Shown here: one piece after another, positions 45,607 to 55,099 of the stretch
Layout of the letters: every line of letters begins with the position of its first letter
How positions within the stretch are numbered: position 1 is the stretch's first letter
Assembly: GCF_021401125.1 (NCBI RefSeq)
Contig: NZ_JACBFQ010000010.1
Location: 124,001-188,000 of the forward strand
Reading direction: 5' to 3'
DNA from: Xanthobacter sp. NM-59
GTDB lineage: Bacteria > Pseudomonadota > Alphaproteobacteria > Rhizobiales > Xanthobacteraceae
Length of the DNA: 64,000 bases
Translations under genes and position numbers: made by a program
Notes under the pieces: generated by a model
The model's database searches: none
Told to the model about the DNA's origin: nothing
What the model saw: only the letters and a program-made list of their open reading frames with translations

Positions 45607-45704
45607 AGGCCCCGCCGCCCGTCGCGCGCCCGGGCCACCACGATGGCTTGCGCCCGGCGCCCGCTCATGATCTGTGCTCCCCCCAGGGATGGAGAAACCG
45701 GATT

Positions 45705-46316
45705 ATGAAGCTCTACGATTCAAGCCGTGCGCCCAATCCGCGCCGGGTGCGCATCTTCCTGGCTGAAAAGGGCATCGCGGTGCCGCTGGCGCCAGTCGAC
45801 CTGATGAAGCTCGAGCACAAGTCCGAGGCCTTCACCCGCCTCAATCCGCGCCAGCTGGTTCCCGCCCTGGAGCTGGACGACGGCACGGTGATCAGCGAAA
45901 CCATCGCCATCTGTCGCTATTTCGAGGCGCTGCAGCCGGAGCCCAACCTGTTCGGGCGTACGCCCCTGGAACAGGCCATGGTGGAGATGTGGCAGCGCCG
46001 CGTGGAGCTGGAGCTGCTGCTGCCGGTGATGAGCGTGCTGCGCCACCTGAACCCGGCCATGGCCGCCCTGGAGGTGCCCCAGGTGCCGGCGTGGGGCGAG
46101 GCCAACAAGCCGCGGATCTCCGCTTTCCTCGAATTCCTGAACACCGAGCTGGCCGAGCGCGCCTTCGTGGCCGGCGCGCATTTCACGGTGGCCGACATCA
46201 CCGCCATCGTCACCATCGATTTCATGCGCGCCATCCGCGCCGAGGTGCCCGAACACCTCACCCACATCCTGCGCTGGCGCAACGTGGTGTCCCAGCGCCC
46301 CAGCATGAAGGCCTGA
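45705..46316 (+). CDS. glutathione S-transferase
   Basis: A 203-aa GST with an N-terminal thioredoxin-like domain (MKLYDSSRAPNPRRVRIFLA, with Ser as a likely catalytic residue, and FTRLNPRQLVPALELDDGTV, SETIAICRY) and a C-terminal helical domain with the FTVADITAI motif. Its substrate is unknown. The next gene starts four bases after its stop, so they form an operon with the MBL and UDG-like genes. Confidence 0.9.
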   Translation: MKLYDSSRAPNPRRVRIFLAEKGIAVPLAPVDLMKLEHKSEAFTRLNPRQLVPALELDDGTVISETIAICRYFEALQPEPNLFGRTPLEQAMVEMWQRRVELELLLPVMSVLRHLNPAMAALEVPQVPAWGEANKPRISAFLEFLNTELAERAFVAGAHFTVADITAIVTIDFMRAIRAEVPEHLTHILRWRNVVSQRPSMKA

Positions 46317-46320
46317 GACC

Positions 46321-47064
46321 ATGCGGCTGACGGTGGCCGGCTGCGGGGATGCCTTCGGCTCCGGCGGGCGGAGCAATTCCTGCTACCTGGTGGAAGCGGC
46401 CGGCATGCTGGTGGCGCTCGATTTCGGTGCCAGCGCCCCGGTCGCCCTCAAGCGCATGAAGGTCGACACCGCGCGCATCGACATGGTGGTGCTGAGCCAT
46501 CTGCATGGCGACCATTTCGGCGGCCTGCCCACACTGCTGCTCGACGGCGCCCTGGCCCAGCGGCGCAGCCGCCCGCTGGCCATCATCGGCCCGCCCGGCA
46601 CGCGGGCGCGGCTCGATGCGCTGATGGAGGTGCTCTATCCCGGCATGGGCGCCACCCCCTGGCCATTCGACTGGCAGGTGCGGGAGGTGGAGCCGGGCTC
46701 CACCTCCTCCCTCGGGCCGCTCAGCCTCACCACGGCGGAGGTGCGCCACCGCGCCGGCGCGCCCGCCACCGCCCTGCGCCTCACCGACGGCGCGCGGACC
46801 CTCGCCTTCTCCGGCGATACAGAGTGGACCCAGGCCCTCATCCCCATCGCCCGTGAAGCCGACCTGTTCATCTGCGAATGCTCGCTGTTCGAGACGGCGC
46901 CGGCCGGCCACATGGCCTATCGCGTGCTCGCCGGGCACCGGGGACAGCTGGCCGCCGGCCGCGTGCTGCTCACCCACATGGGCGACGACGTGCTGGCCCG
47001 CCGCGATGAGGTGGACCGCGCCCTGTTCATGCTCGCCGAGGACGGCCTCGTGCTCGATGTCTGA
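46321..47064 (+). CDS. MBL-fold metallo-hydrolase, RNase Z-like
   Basis: A 247-aa MBL protein. The zinc motif is LSHLHGDHFGGLP; other ligands are in FSGDTEWTQALIP and LLTHMGDDVL. The N terminus MRLTVAGCGDAFGSGGRSNS resembles RNase Z and related phosphodiesterases rather than glyoxalase II, but the RNase Z exosite is absent. Substrate unknown. It overlaps the next gene by eight bases. Confidence 0.85.
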   Translation: MRLTVAGCGDAFGSGGRSNSCYLVEAAGMLVALDFGASAPVALKRMKVDTARIDMVVLSHLHGDHFGGLPTLLLDGALAQRRSRPLAIIGPPGTRARLDALMEVLYPGMGATPWPFDWQVREVEPGSTSSLGPLSLTTAEVRHRAGAPATALRLTDGARTLAFSGDTEWTQALIPIAREADLFICECSLFETAPAGHMAYRVLAGHRGQLAAGRVLLTHMGDDVLARRDEVDRALFMLAEDGLVLDV

Positions 47065-47770
47065 GAGCGCGCTCGACACCCTGCTTGCTCGCATCCGGGC
47101 CTGCCGGGTGTGCGTGGAAACGCCGCGCGGCGCGCCTCTACCCCATGCGCCGCGCCCGGTGCTGCGGGTGTCCGCCACCGCCCGCATCCTGGTGGCGAGC
47201 CAGGCACCGGGCACCAAGGTTCACGCCAGCGGCCGGCCCTTCACCGACGCGTCCGGCGACCGGCTGCGCGCCTGGATGGGGGTGAGCGCCGACGAATTCT
47301 ATGATGTGGCGCGCATCGCCATTGCCCCCATGGGCTTCTGTTTTCCCGGCCAGGACGCCAAGGGCGCCGACCTGCCGCCCCGCCGGGAATGCGCAGCCAC
47401 CTGGCACGACCAGCTGTTCGCCGCGCTGCCCGCATTCCGGCTGGTGCTGGCGGTGGGCCGGCCCGCCCAGGCCTATCACCTGAAACGCCTCGGTCTCGGC
47501 CACCTCACCGGCAGCAGCCTCACCGAGACGGTGGCGCGCTGGCGCACCGTGCGGGCGGAAGGCGGGCGGCTGCCGCGGCCGGTGATCCTTTATCCGCTGC
47601 CCCACCCCTCCTGGCGCAATACCGGCTGGCTGAAGCGCAACCCCTTCTTCGAAGCCGAGCTGCTTCCGGAGCTGAAAGCCGACATCGCCCGCCTGCTGCG
47701 ACTCGGCGGCACACCCCTCCAGGGCGCTTCCGATCCAAGTGGGACCGGCTCGCGTGAAGGACACCCGTAA
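47057..47770 (+). CDS. uracil-DNA glycosylase family protein
   Basis: A 237-aa protein of the uracil-DNA glycosylase superfamily. It has the motif I-like VASQAPGTKVHASGRPF and the motif II-like LYPLPHPSWRNT with His. Cys residues in RACRVCVETP, MGFCFPGQD and RRECAATW could hold a 4Fe-4S cluster as in family 4 enzymes. Activity is not certain. The last 15 residues (ending in SREGHP) are encoded by the intergenic repeat R5, suggesting the repeat inserted at or fused to the 3' end. Confidence 0.82.
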   Translation: MSESALDTLLARIRACRVCVETPRGAPLPHAPRPVLRVSATARILVASQAPGTKVHASGRPFTDASGDRLRAWMGVSADEFYDVARIAIAPMGFCFPGQDAKGADLPPRRECAATWHDQLFAALPAFRLVLAVGRPAQAYHLKRLGLGHLTGSSLTETVARWRTVRAEGGRLPRPVILYPLPHPSWRNTGWLKRNPFFEAELLPELKADIARLLRLGGTPLQGASDPSGTGSREGHP

Positions 47771-47777
47771 AAACAAT
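47721..47777 (-). repeat. dispersed intergenic repeat, copy R5
   Basis: On the minus strand TTGTTTTTACGGGTGTCC, TTCACGCGAGCCGGTCCCAC, then CGGAAGCGCCCT. It overlaps the last codons of the UDG-like gene. It is the closest match to R3. Confidence 0.85.
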
Positions 47778-48110
47778 AGCCCGGAGCAGGCCTTGCCGCA
47801 TTGCAGCGGGAAGATGCCCCAGCGGCGACTTCGCCCGCTGTGCTCCGGCGCGCCTGTACCAGCCACGCTCGGACGCGCGCAAAGTCCTTGCTTTCCCCCG
47901 TTCGCCACTCAGGTATGCAATGCGTCACCAGTGAACGAAGCTTAGGCGTGGAAATTGCCTTCTGCTTAAGCAGCGCTCATTAGTGAGGCTTTGCAGAAGG
48001 GCGACATCGTGCGAAGCAAGAGTACATTCAATTGGTTCCAGAGTGCCGCTCACGCGCTCCGCGCCCTGTTGCCGGGCGCCGCCGCAGGCCGGCGGCGCGG
48101 GAGAGACGTG
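47778..48110 (+). other. intergenic region before mrp
   Basis: About 330 bases between the UDG-like gene and mrp. The left end borders repeat R5. The A+T-richer stretch near 47930-48030 is a plausible mrp promoter zone. The mrp reading frame is open back to 47991, but no conserved coding was seen before the ATG at 48111. Confidence 0.5.
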
Positions 48111-49277
48111 ATGGCCGACAGCACACTGGCCGGCAACGGCGCCAGCGAAACCGCCACCGAGAGCGCCGTGCGCGCCGCCCTCAAGCAGGTGAAGACCCCG
48201 GAGGGCGTGACCCTTGCGGATTCGTCCGCCCTGTCGGGCGTGGTGATCACCTCCGGCAAGGTCTACCTGTCCATCAATGTGGATCCGGCCCAGGTGCGGG
48301 CCTGGGAAGATGTGCGGATCGCCGCGGAAAAGGCGGCCGCCTCCGTGCCCGGCGTCGCCTCGGCCCTGGTCGCGCTCACCGCCGAGCGCGCGGCCGCCCC
48401 GGCCGCCAAGCCCGCGCCCACCGCCAAGCCCGCCCCGGCTGCGGCCCACGGGCACGCGCCCGCCAAGGGCACCGCGGTGCCGGGCGTGAAATCCATCATC
48501 GCCGTGGCCTCGGGCAAGGGCGGGGTGGGCAAGTCCACCACCTCCATCAATCTGGCCCTGGCCCTGCGTGATCTCGGCCTGAAGGTGGGCCTGCTCGACG
48601 CCGACATTTACGGCCCCTCTTTGCCCCGCCTCACCGGACTGTCCCAGAAACCGGAGATGGAGGACGGCAAGACCCTCATTCCACTGGAGAATTTTGGCCT
48701 GCAGCTGATGTCGATCGGGTTTCTCGTGGAAGAGGAAACGCCGATGATCTGGCGCGGCCCCATGGTGATGAGCGCCATCACCCAGATGCTGCGCGACGTG
48801 AAATGGGGCCCGCTCGACGTGCTGGTGGTGGACATGCCCCCCGGCACCGGCGACGCCCAGCTGACCATGGCGCAGAACGTGAACCTGGCCGGCGCCGTCA
48901 TCGTCTCCACCCCCCAGGACCTCGCCCTCATCGACGCGCGGCGCGGCGTGGCCATGTTCGAGAAGGTGAACGTGCCTATTCTCGGCGTGGTGGAAAACAT
49001 GGCCTATTTCGTGTGCCCCCACTGCGGCGGGCGCTCGGACATCTTCGGCCATGGGGGCGCCCATGCGGAGGCCGACAAGCTCGGCGTTCCCTTCCTGGGT
49101 GAAATCCCACTCAGCATGCGCATCCGCGAGATGTCGGACGCAGGCCTGCCGGTGATGGTTTCCGATCCGCAAAGCGAGCAGGCGGACGCCTACCGCCACG
49201 TTGCGGCGGGCGTGAAGGCCTCCCTCGACCGGCTGGAGACGGGCGGCAAGGCGGCCCCGCGCATCGTTATCGAGTAG
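48111..49277 (+). CDS. mrp: iron-sulphur cluster carrier protein Mrp/ApbC
   Basis: A P-loop ATPase that transfers iron-sulphur clusters in the cytoplasm. It is 388 aa from the ATG at 48111, which has GGGAGAG upstream. The N-terminal MIP18-like domain (about 10-90, ESAVRAALKQVKTPEGVTL) is followed by an Ala/Pro linker and the ATPase, with Walker A ASGKGGVGKSTTSINLA, LLDADIYGPSLPRL, VVDMPPGTGDAQLT, and the cluster-binding CxxC in YFVCPHCGG. A frame open further upstream lacks conserved features. Confidence 0.95.
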   Translation: MADSTLAGNGASETATESAVRAALKQVKTPEGVTLADSSALSGVVITSGKVYLSINVDPAQVRAWEDVRIAAEKAAASVPGVASALVALTAERAAAPAAKPAPTAKPAPAAAHGHAPAKGTAVPGVKSIIAVASGKGGVGKSTTSINLALALRDLGLKVGLLDADIYGPSLPRLTGLSQKPEMEDGKTLIPLENFGLQLMSIGFLVEEETPMIWRGPMVMSAITQMLRDVKWGPLDVLVVDMPPGTGDAQLTMAQNVNLAGAVIVSTPQDLALIDARRGVAMFEKVNVPILGVVENMAYFVCPHCGGRSDIFGHGGAHAEADKLGVPFLGEIPLSMRIREMSDAGLPVMVSDPQSEQADAYRHVAAGVKASLDRLETGGKAAPRIVIE

Positions 49278-49301
49278 TTGCGCAATTTTATGTCCAAATA
49301 G

Positions 49302-49342
49302 ATGGCATTGGCGCAGTTTTAAGTACGCCAATGCCATTTTTG
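49302..49342 (+). terminator. terminator of mrp
   Basis: A perfect 12-bp stem, ATGGCATTGGCG with CGCCAATGCCAT, 12-base loop, followed directly by TTTTT. It lies 24 bases after the mrp stop. Confidence 0.9.
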
Positions 49343-49443
49343 CGGTGCAAACATACTTTCCCTCTGCAGACTGCCGCTCTAGATAGGTCTTCGACGCCGC
49401 TTCGCCCGAAGCGATCAGGCGCGCGTCGTGCAAGACGTCCTAG

Positions 49444-50547
<1,104 letters not shown>

Positions 50548-50571
50548 TCCCGACCGCGATCCTCCGCCATG

Positions 50572-50603
50572 GGAGCCCCGGCCGGCGCACCGGCCGGGGC
50601 TCC
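50572..50603 (+). terminator. stem-loop after the TRAP binding-protein gene
   Basis: A perfect 14-bp stem, GGAGCCCCGGCCGG with CCGGCCGGGGCTCC and a four-base loop. There is no T run after it, so termination is likely but not certain. Confidence 0.65.
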
Positions 50604-50624
50604 TCGCTCGCACGGCTCTCGCCC

Positions 50625-50760
50625 TGCGCGACTGTTGCCGTACCCGCGCCGTGCGCGACTCTTGCCTTATCCGCACTCTGCGCGACTCCTGCCTTGCCCG
50701 CGCCGTTTGCAGCTCTTGCCCAACCCGGCTCCTGCCGTGCGCAGCTTTTGCCTCGCGCCA
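50625..50760 (+). repeat. 27-nt tandem repeat
   Basis: Three 27-nt units in exact phase (50625, 50652, 50679), each starting TGCGCGACT, followed by two decayed units. The unit is nine codons long, so frames on both strands stay open and give spurious repeat peptides. Confidence 0.85.
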
Positions 50761-50888
50761 ACGAGTTGGGGCCCGCCGGGCCGCCTTCCCTTGATCTCGC
50801 CGGGCCGAAAAACTAGTGTCCGCCCGCGCGGCGGCGCGTCCGGTTCTTCGGCTTCGCGTCCGCTCGCCCGTTTTCTCGCGAGCCCCTC

Positions 50889-51836
50889 ATGATCGATCCC
50901 GCCCTTCCGCCCCACATGCGGCCCGACCGCTCCTTCCAGGCCCTGCTGCTGACCCTTCAGCGCTTTTGGGCGGACCAGGGTTGCGTGATCCTCCAGCCCT
51001 ACGACATGGAAGTGGGCGCCGGCACCTTCCACCCCGCCACCACCCTGCGCGCGCTGGGGCCGAAGCATTGGAAGGCCGCCTATGTGCAGCCCTCGCGCCG
51101 GCCGAAGGACGGGCGCTATGGCGAGAATCCCAACCGGCTCCAGCATTATTACCAGTTCCAGGTGATCCTGAAGCCCTCGCCGGACAACCTCCAGGAGCTC
51201 TATCTCAAGTCCCTGGAAGCCATCGGCGTGGACCTCAAGGTGCACGACGTGCGCTTCGTGGAGGACGACTGGGAGAGCCCGACGCTGGGCGCCTGGGGCC
51301 TGGGCTGGGAGTGCTGGTGCGACGGCATGGAAGTCTCGCAATTCACCTATTTCCAGCAGGTGGCGGGCTTTGAGTGCTCGCCCGTCGCCGGCGAGCTCAC
51401 CTATGGCCTGGAGCGCCTCGCCATGTATGTGCAGGGGGTCGAGAACGTCTACGACCTCAACTTCAACGGCCGCGAGGGCGCCGAGAAGACCACCTATGGC
51501 GACGTGTTCCTGCAGGCCGAGCAGGAATATTCGCGGCATAATTTCGAATATGCCGACACCGACATGCTGCTGGAGCAGTTCCGCATGGCGGAAGGCGCCT
51601 GCCACAAATATCTGGCGGCGGGCGATGCCGGCGAGAAGCACCTGATGGTGCTGCCAGCCTATGACCAGTGCATCAAGGCCTCCCACGTCTTCAACCTGCT
51701 CGATGCGCGCGGAGTCATCTCGGTGACCGAGCGCCAGAGCTACATTCTGCGTGTGCGCGAGCTGGCCAAGGCCTGCGGCGCGGCGTGGCTGAAGACCGCC
51801 GCCGGCGGCGCCGATGTGCGGGAGGATGCAGCATGA
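50889..51836 (+). CDS. glyQ: glycyl-tRNA synthetase alpha subunit
   Basis: The catalytic subunit of the heterotetrameric bacterial glycyl-tRNA synthetase. It is 315 aa. Motifs include [55 protein letters not shown] and [15 protein letters not shown]. Its TGA overlaps the next ATG as ATGA. The beta subunit gene glyS follows after the small hydrolase gene. Confidence 0.97.
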   Translation: MIDPALPPHMRPDRSFQALLLTLQRFWADQGCVILQPYDMEVGAGTFHPATTLRALGPKHWKAAYVQPSRRPKDGRYGENPNRLQHYYQFQVILKPSPDNLQELYLKSLEAIGVDLKVHDVRFVEDDWESPTLGAWGLGWECWCDGMEVSQFTYFQQVAGFECSPVAGELTYGLERLAMYVQGVENVYDLNFNGREGAEKTTYGDVFLQAEQEYSRHNFEYADTDMLLEQFRMAEGACHKYLAAGDAGEKHLMVLPAYDQCIKASHVFNLLDARGVISVTERQSYILRVRELAKACGAAWLKTAAGGADVREDAA

Positions 51837-52453
51837 GCGGCGCCAAAACGACCAGCAGCGCGAAAACCCTGTTCCAGCTCGCGGGCGTGCCACAGCGCAA
51901 GCCGGCTCTTTCCGAATGCGCCGTGGTCGTCATCGACGCCCAGCGCGAATATGTGGACGGGCTCGTCCCGCTCGTGGGGGTTGAAGCCGCCCTCGCCGCC
52001 ATCGGCCGGCTGCTTCAGGCCGCCCGCGCGGCCGGCGCACCGGTGATCCATGTGGCCCACAAGGGCGCCGAGGGTTCGGGCGGTCCGTTTGATCCCAAGG
52101 GACCGGGCTTCGCCTTCGCCGCGCCCGCCATTCCCGGGCCGGGGGAAGGGGTGGTTGAAAAGCTGCTGCCCAATTCCTTCGCCGGCACCGACCTCAAGGC
52201 CCAGCTCGACGCCACCGGGCGCAAGGCCGTGATCTTCGTGGGCTTCATGACCCATATGTGCGTGAGCACCACGGCGCGGGCCGCGCTGGAGCTGGGCTAC
52301 ACCTCCTTCGTGGCGGCCGACGCCGTCGCCACCCGCGCGCTGCCGGACCCGCTGGGCGGACCCGACCTTGCCGCGCACGACATCCATCGCACCGCTCTCG
52401 CGGAGCTTGCCGACCGCTTCGCCACCGTCGTCACGACGGCCGAGATTGCTTGA
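51833..52453 (+). CDS. isochorismatase-family cysteine hydrolase
   Basis: A 206-aa isochorismatase-like hydrolase. The catalytic triad is visible: Asp in [14 protein letters not shown], Lys in [11 protein letters not shown] (tentative), and Cys near residue 142 in [19 protein letters not shown]. These enzymes act on amides such as nicotinamide or on isochorismate; the substrate is not clear. It is embedded between glyQ and glyS with a four-base overlap, so it is co-translated with glyQ. Confidence 0.88.
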   Translation: MSGAKTTSSAKTLFQLAGVPQRKPALSECAVVVIDAQREYVDGLVPLVGVEAALAAIGRLLQAARAAGAPVIHVAHKGAEGSGGPFDPKGPGFAFAAPAIPGPGEGVVEKLLPNSFAGTDLKAQLDATGRKAVIFVGFMTHMCVSTTARAALELGYTSFVAADAVATRALPDPLGGPDLAAHDIHRTALAELADRFATVVTTAEIA

Positions 52454-52462
52454 AAAGCAGCC

Positions 52463-54781
52463 ATGCCCGATCTTCTGCTAGAACTCTTCTCCGAAGAAAT
52501 CCCCGCCCGCATGCAGGCCAACGCGGCCGATACCCTGCGCAAGCTCGTCACCGACGCGCTGGTGAACCGGGGCCTGCTCTATGAGGGCGCCAAGGCCTTC
52601 GTCACCCCGCGCCGGCTGGCGCTGGCGGTGCATGGCCTGCCCGGCAAGCAGGCGGACCAGAAGGAGGAGAAGAAGGGCCCGCGCGTGGGCGCGCCCGAGG
52701 CGGCGCTCGCCGGCTTCCTGAAGAGCGCGGGGCTTTCCTCCATCGATCAGGCCAAGGTGCAGACCGACCCCAAGAAGGGCGATTTCTACGTGGCCGTGGT
52801 GGAGAAGAAGGGCCGCCCCACGCCGGAGGTGATCGCCGAGATCGTTCCGGAGATCATCCGTTCCTTCCCCTGGCCGAAATCCATGCGCTGGGGCACCGGC
52901 ACCCTGCGCTGGGTGCGCCCGCTGCACTCCATCGTCTGCACCTTTGGCGCGGAAGGGGACGAGCCGGAAGTCGTGAGCTTCGAGGTGGAGGGCATCACCT
53001 CCTCCAACGTCACCTACGGCCACCGCTTCATGGCGCCGGAGCCCTTCACCGTGAAGCGGCTGGACGACTGGATGGCGAAGCTGGAGGCCGCCAAGGTGGT
53101 GGCCGACCGCGACCGCCGCAAGGACATCATCCTCAACGACGCCAAGGATCTGGCGCTCGCCGCCGGCCTGGAGCTGGTGGAGGATGAGGGCCTGCTGGAA
53201 GAGGTCTGCGGGCTGGTGGAATGGCCGGTGGTGCTCATGGGGTCGTTCGAGGAACGCTTCCTCGACATCCCGGATGAAGTCATCCGCGCCACCATCCGCG
53301 CCAACCAGAAGTGCTTCGTGCTCAAGGACGCCAAGACCGGGCGCCTGACCAACCGCTTCGTCCTGATCTCGAACCTGGTCGCAACCGACGGCGGCGAGGC
53401 CATCGTGGCCGGTAATGGCCGGGTCATCCGTGCCCGGCTGTCGGATGCCAAGTTCTTCTGGGACACGGACTTGGCCAATGGCCTCGAAAGCCGCATGGGC
53501 AAGTTCGAGCACATCACCTTCCACGAGAAGCTCGGCTCGCAGAAGGCGCGCATCGATCGCATCGCCCGCCTCGCCAAGGAGATCGCGCCTCAGGTGGGCG
53601 CCGATCCGGCTCTGGCGGAGGAAGCGGCGCTAATCGCCAAGGCGGACCTGCTGACCGAGGTTGTGGGCGAGTTCCCCGAGCTGCAGGGCCTGATGGGCCG
53701 CTATTACGCGCAGGCTGAGCACATGGCGCCGGAAGTGGCCGCCGCCTGCGAGGAGCATTACAAGCCGCAGGGGCCCGGCGACCGCGTGCCCACCGCCCCG
53801 GTCTCCATCGCCGTGGCGCTGGCGGACAAGATCGACACCCTGGTGGGCTTCTGGGCCATCGACGAAAAGCCCACGGGCTCGAAAGACCCCTATGCCCTGC
53901 GCCGGGCGGCGCTCGGCGTGATCCGGATCATTCTGGAGAACGGGCTGCGGCTGAAGCTGCTCGATCTATTCGACTCTGCATACTGGGCTTCAATCGAACA
54001 GGATCTCGAAAACGATCGAGCGCGGTTGGTGAATGACCTGATCGAAGAGATCGCCTCGGCGCGGACGATAAATTTTGAAATTGATAGCATTAAGGGAAAT
54101 GAAGCCAGATTTCATTCACTTAGCGCGCTATATGAATCAAATTCTTCCTTCCAGCCGGACACTACCAAAGACGATGAAAGCATCGCAAACGAAATAGCTT
54201 CACTTATACTTAATGAGCGCGGACGGTTTGCGTCAAAAAGCATTAAGCCAACCTCCCGAGACCTCCTCTCCTTCTTCGCCGATCGCCTGAAGGTGTATCT
54301 GCGGGAGAATGGGGCGCGGTTCGACTTGGTGGATGCGGTGTTTGCCCTGCCCGGCCAGGACGATCTGTTCGAGCTGGTGCTGCGCATGACCTCCCTCGCC
54401 CGCTTCCTGGAGAGCGAGGACGGCAAGACCCTGCTCGCCGGCTATCGCCGCGCGGTGAACATCCTGCGCATCGAGGAGAAGAAGGACGGCAAGAGCTACA
54501 AGGGCCCGACCGAAGCCGCCCTGCTGAAGGAAGAGGCCGAGGAAAAGCTCGCCGCCGCCATGGACGACGTGAAGGAACGCATGGCCACCGCCCTTGCCGG
54601 CGAGGATTTCGAGGCCGCCATGACCGCGCTCGCGGACCTGCGCGCCCCGGTGGATGCCTTCTTCGAGGCTGTCACCGTGAATGCCGAGGACCCGGCCCTG
54701 CGCGAGAACCGGCTGAAGCTGCTGGACGAGATCCGCACCGCCACCCGCGCCATCGCCGACTTCGACCGCATCGAAGGCTGA
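52463..54781 (+). CDS. glyS: glycyl-tRNA synthetase beta subunit with AT-rich insert
   Basis: The tRNA-binding subunit of glycyl-tRNA synthetase. It is 772 aa, longer than many family members. It starts [18 protein letters not shown] and contains [38 protein letters not shown] and [20 protein letters not shown], with a C-terminal anticodon-binding domain after [20 protein letters not shown]. Between those two, about residues 500-595, lies a block rich in Ser, Asn, Glu, Ile and Lys, unlike the rest. The frame is intact through it, so the gene is probably functional. Confidence 0.93.
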   Translation: MPDLLLELFSEEIPARMQANAADTLRKLVTDALVNRGLLYEGAKAFVTPRRLALAVHGLPGKQADQKEEKKGPRVGAPEAALAGFLKSAGLSSIDQAKVQTDPKKGDFYVAVVEKKGRPTPEVIAEIVPEIIRSFPWPKSMRWGTGTLRWVRPLHSIVCTFGAEGDEPEVVSFEVEGITSSNVTYGHRFMAPEPFTVKRLDDWMAKLEAAKVVADRDRRKDIILNDAKDLALAAGLELVEDEGLLEEVCGLVEWPVVLMGSFEERFLDIPDEVIRATIRANQKCFVLKDAKTGRLTNRFVLISNLVATDGGEAIVAGNGRVIRARLSDAKFFWDTDLANGLESRMGKFEHITFHEKLGSQKARIDRIARLAKEIAPQVGADPALAEEAALIAKADLLTEVVGEFPELQGLMGRYYAQAEHMAPEVAAACEEHYKPQGPGDRVPTAPVSIAVALADKIDTLVGFWAIDEKPTGSKDPYALRRAALGVIRIILENGLRLKLLDLFDSAYWASIEQDLENDRARLVNDLIEEIASARTINFEIDSIKGNEARFHSLSALYESNSSFQPDTTKDDESIANEIASLILNERGRFASKSIKPTSRDLLSFFADRLKVYLRENGARFDLVDAVFALPGQDDLFELVLRMTSLARFLESEDGKTLLAGYRRAVNILRIEEKKDGKSYKGPTEAALLKEEAEEKLAAAMDDVKERMATALAGEDFEAAMTALADLRAPVDAFFEAVTVNAEDPALRENRLKLLDEIRTATRAIADFDRIEG

Positions 54782-54817
54782 CGGCGGCGGCGAAAGCCGC
54801 GGAAGAGTGAAGCAAGG

Positions 54818-54850
54818 CGCCCGGCTGGCAACGGCCGGGCGTTTTCGTTT
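54818..54850 (+). terminator. terminator of glyS
   Basis: An 8-bp stem, CGCCCGGC with GCCGGGCG, followed by TTTTCGTTTT. It lies about 35 bases after the glyS stop. Confidence 0.85.
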
Positions 54851-55099
54851 TCCACCCACCCACACCGCACGCCCCCGGACAGCGGACGGGAAGACGCACC
54901 GCTCCGGGCTGTCATTCCAAATGTAAGAACCTGTCATTCTCGCCCGTTATTCCAGATATTAACTCATAATCAACGCATTAGACGCTCGCCAAAGGACCGA
55001 TCCGAAAGCGGATACTGAAAAATCTTCATATTCTGCCATTTCGTCTTGCCCATCACCGATGCGCGATGGTACGCAAGTGCGATACTCAGGGGGCAGGCC
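54851..55099 (+). promoter_or_regulatory. promoter region of the autotransporter gene
   Basis: About 250 bases, noticeably A+T-richer at 54910-55040 than most of the window. No exact promoter hexamers could be fixed. AGGGGG precedes the proposed start at 55100. Confidence 0.4.

Larger units (their letters stand above)
50548..50888 (+). other. intergenic region with terminator and tandem repeat
   Basis: About 340 bases between the TRAP protein and glyQ. It holds a 14-bp terminator-like hairpin, then a 27-nt tandem repeat, then about 125 bases that presumably include the glyQ promoter. Reading frames through it are low-complexity and not supported. Confidence 0.6.

Noticed and set aside
50569-50892. 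A plus-strand gene with a repeated LLPYP-like peptide
   Set aside because: The repeat peptide results from a 27-nt tandem repeat located after a terminator; both strands are open and there is no convincing start.
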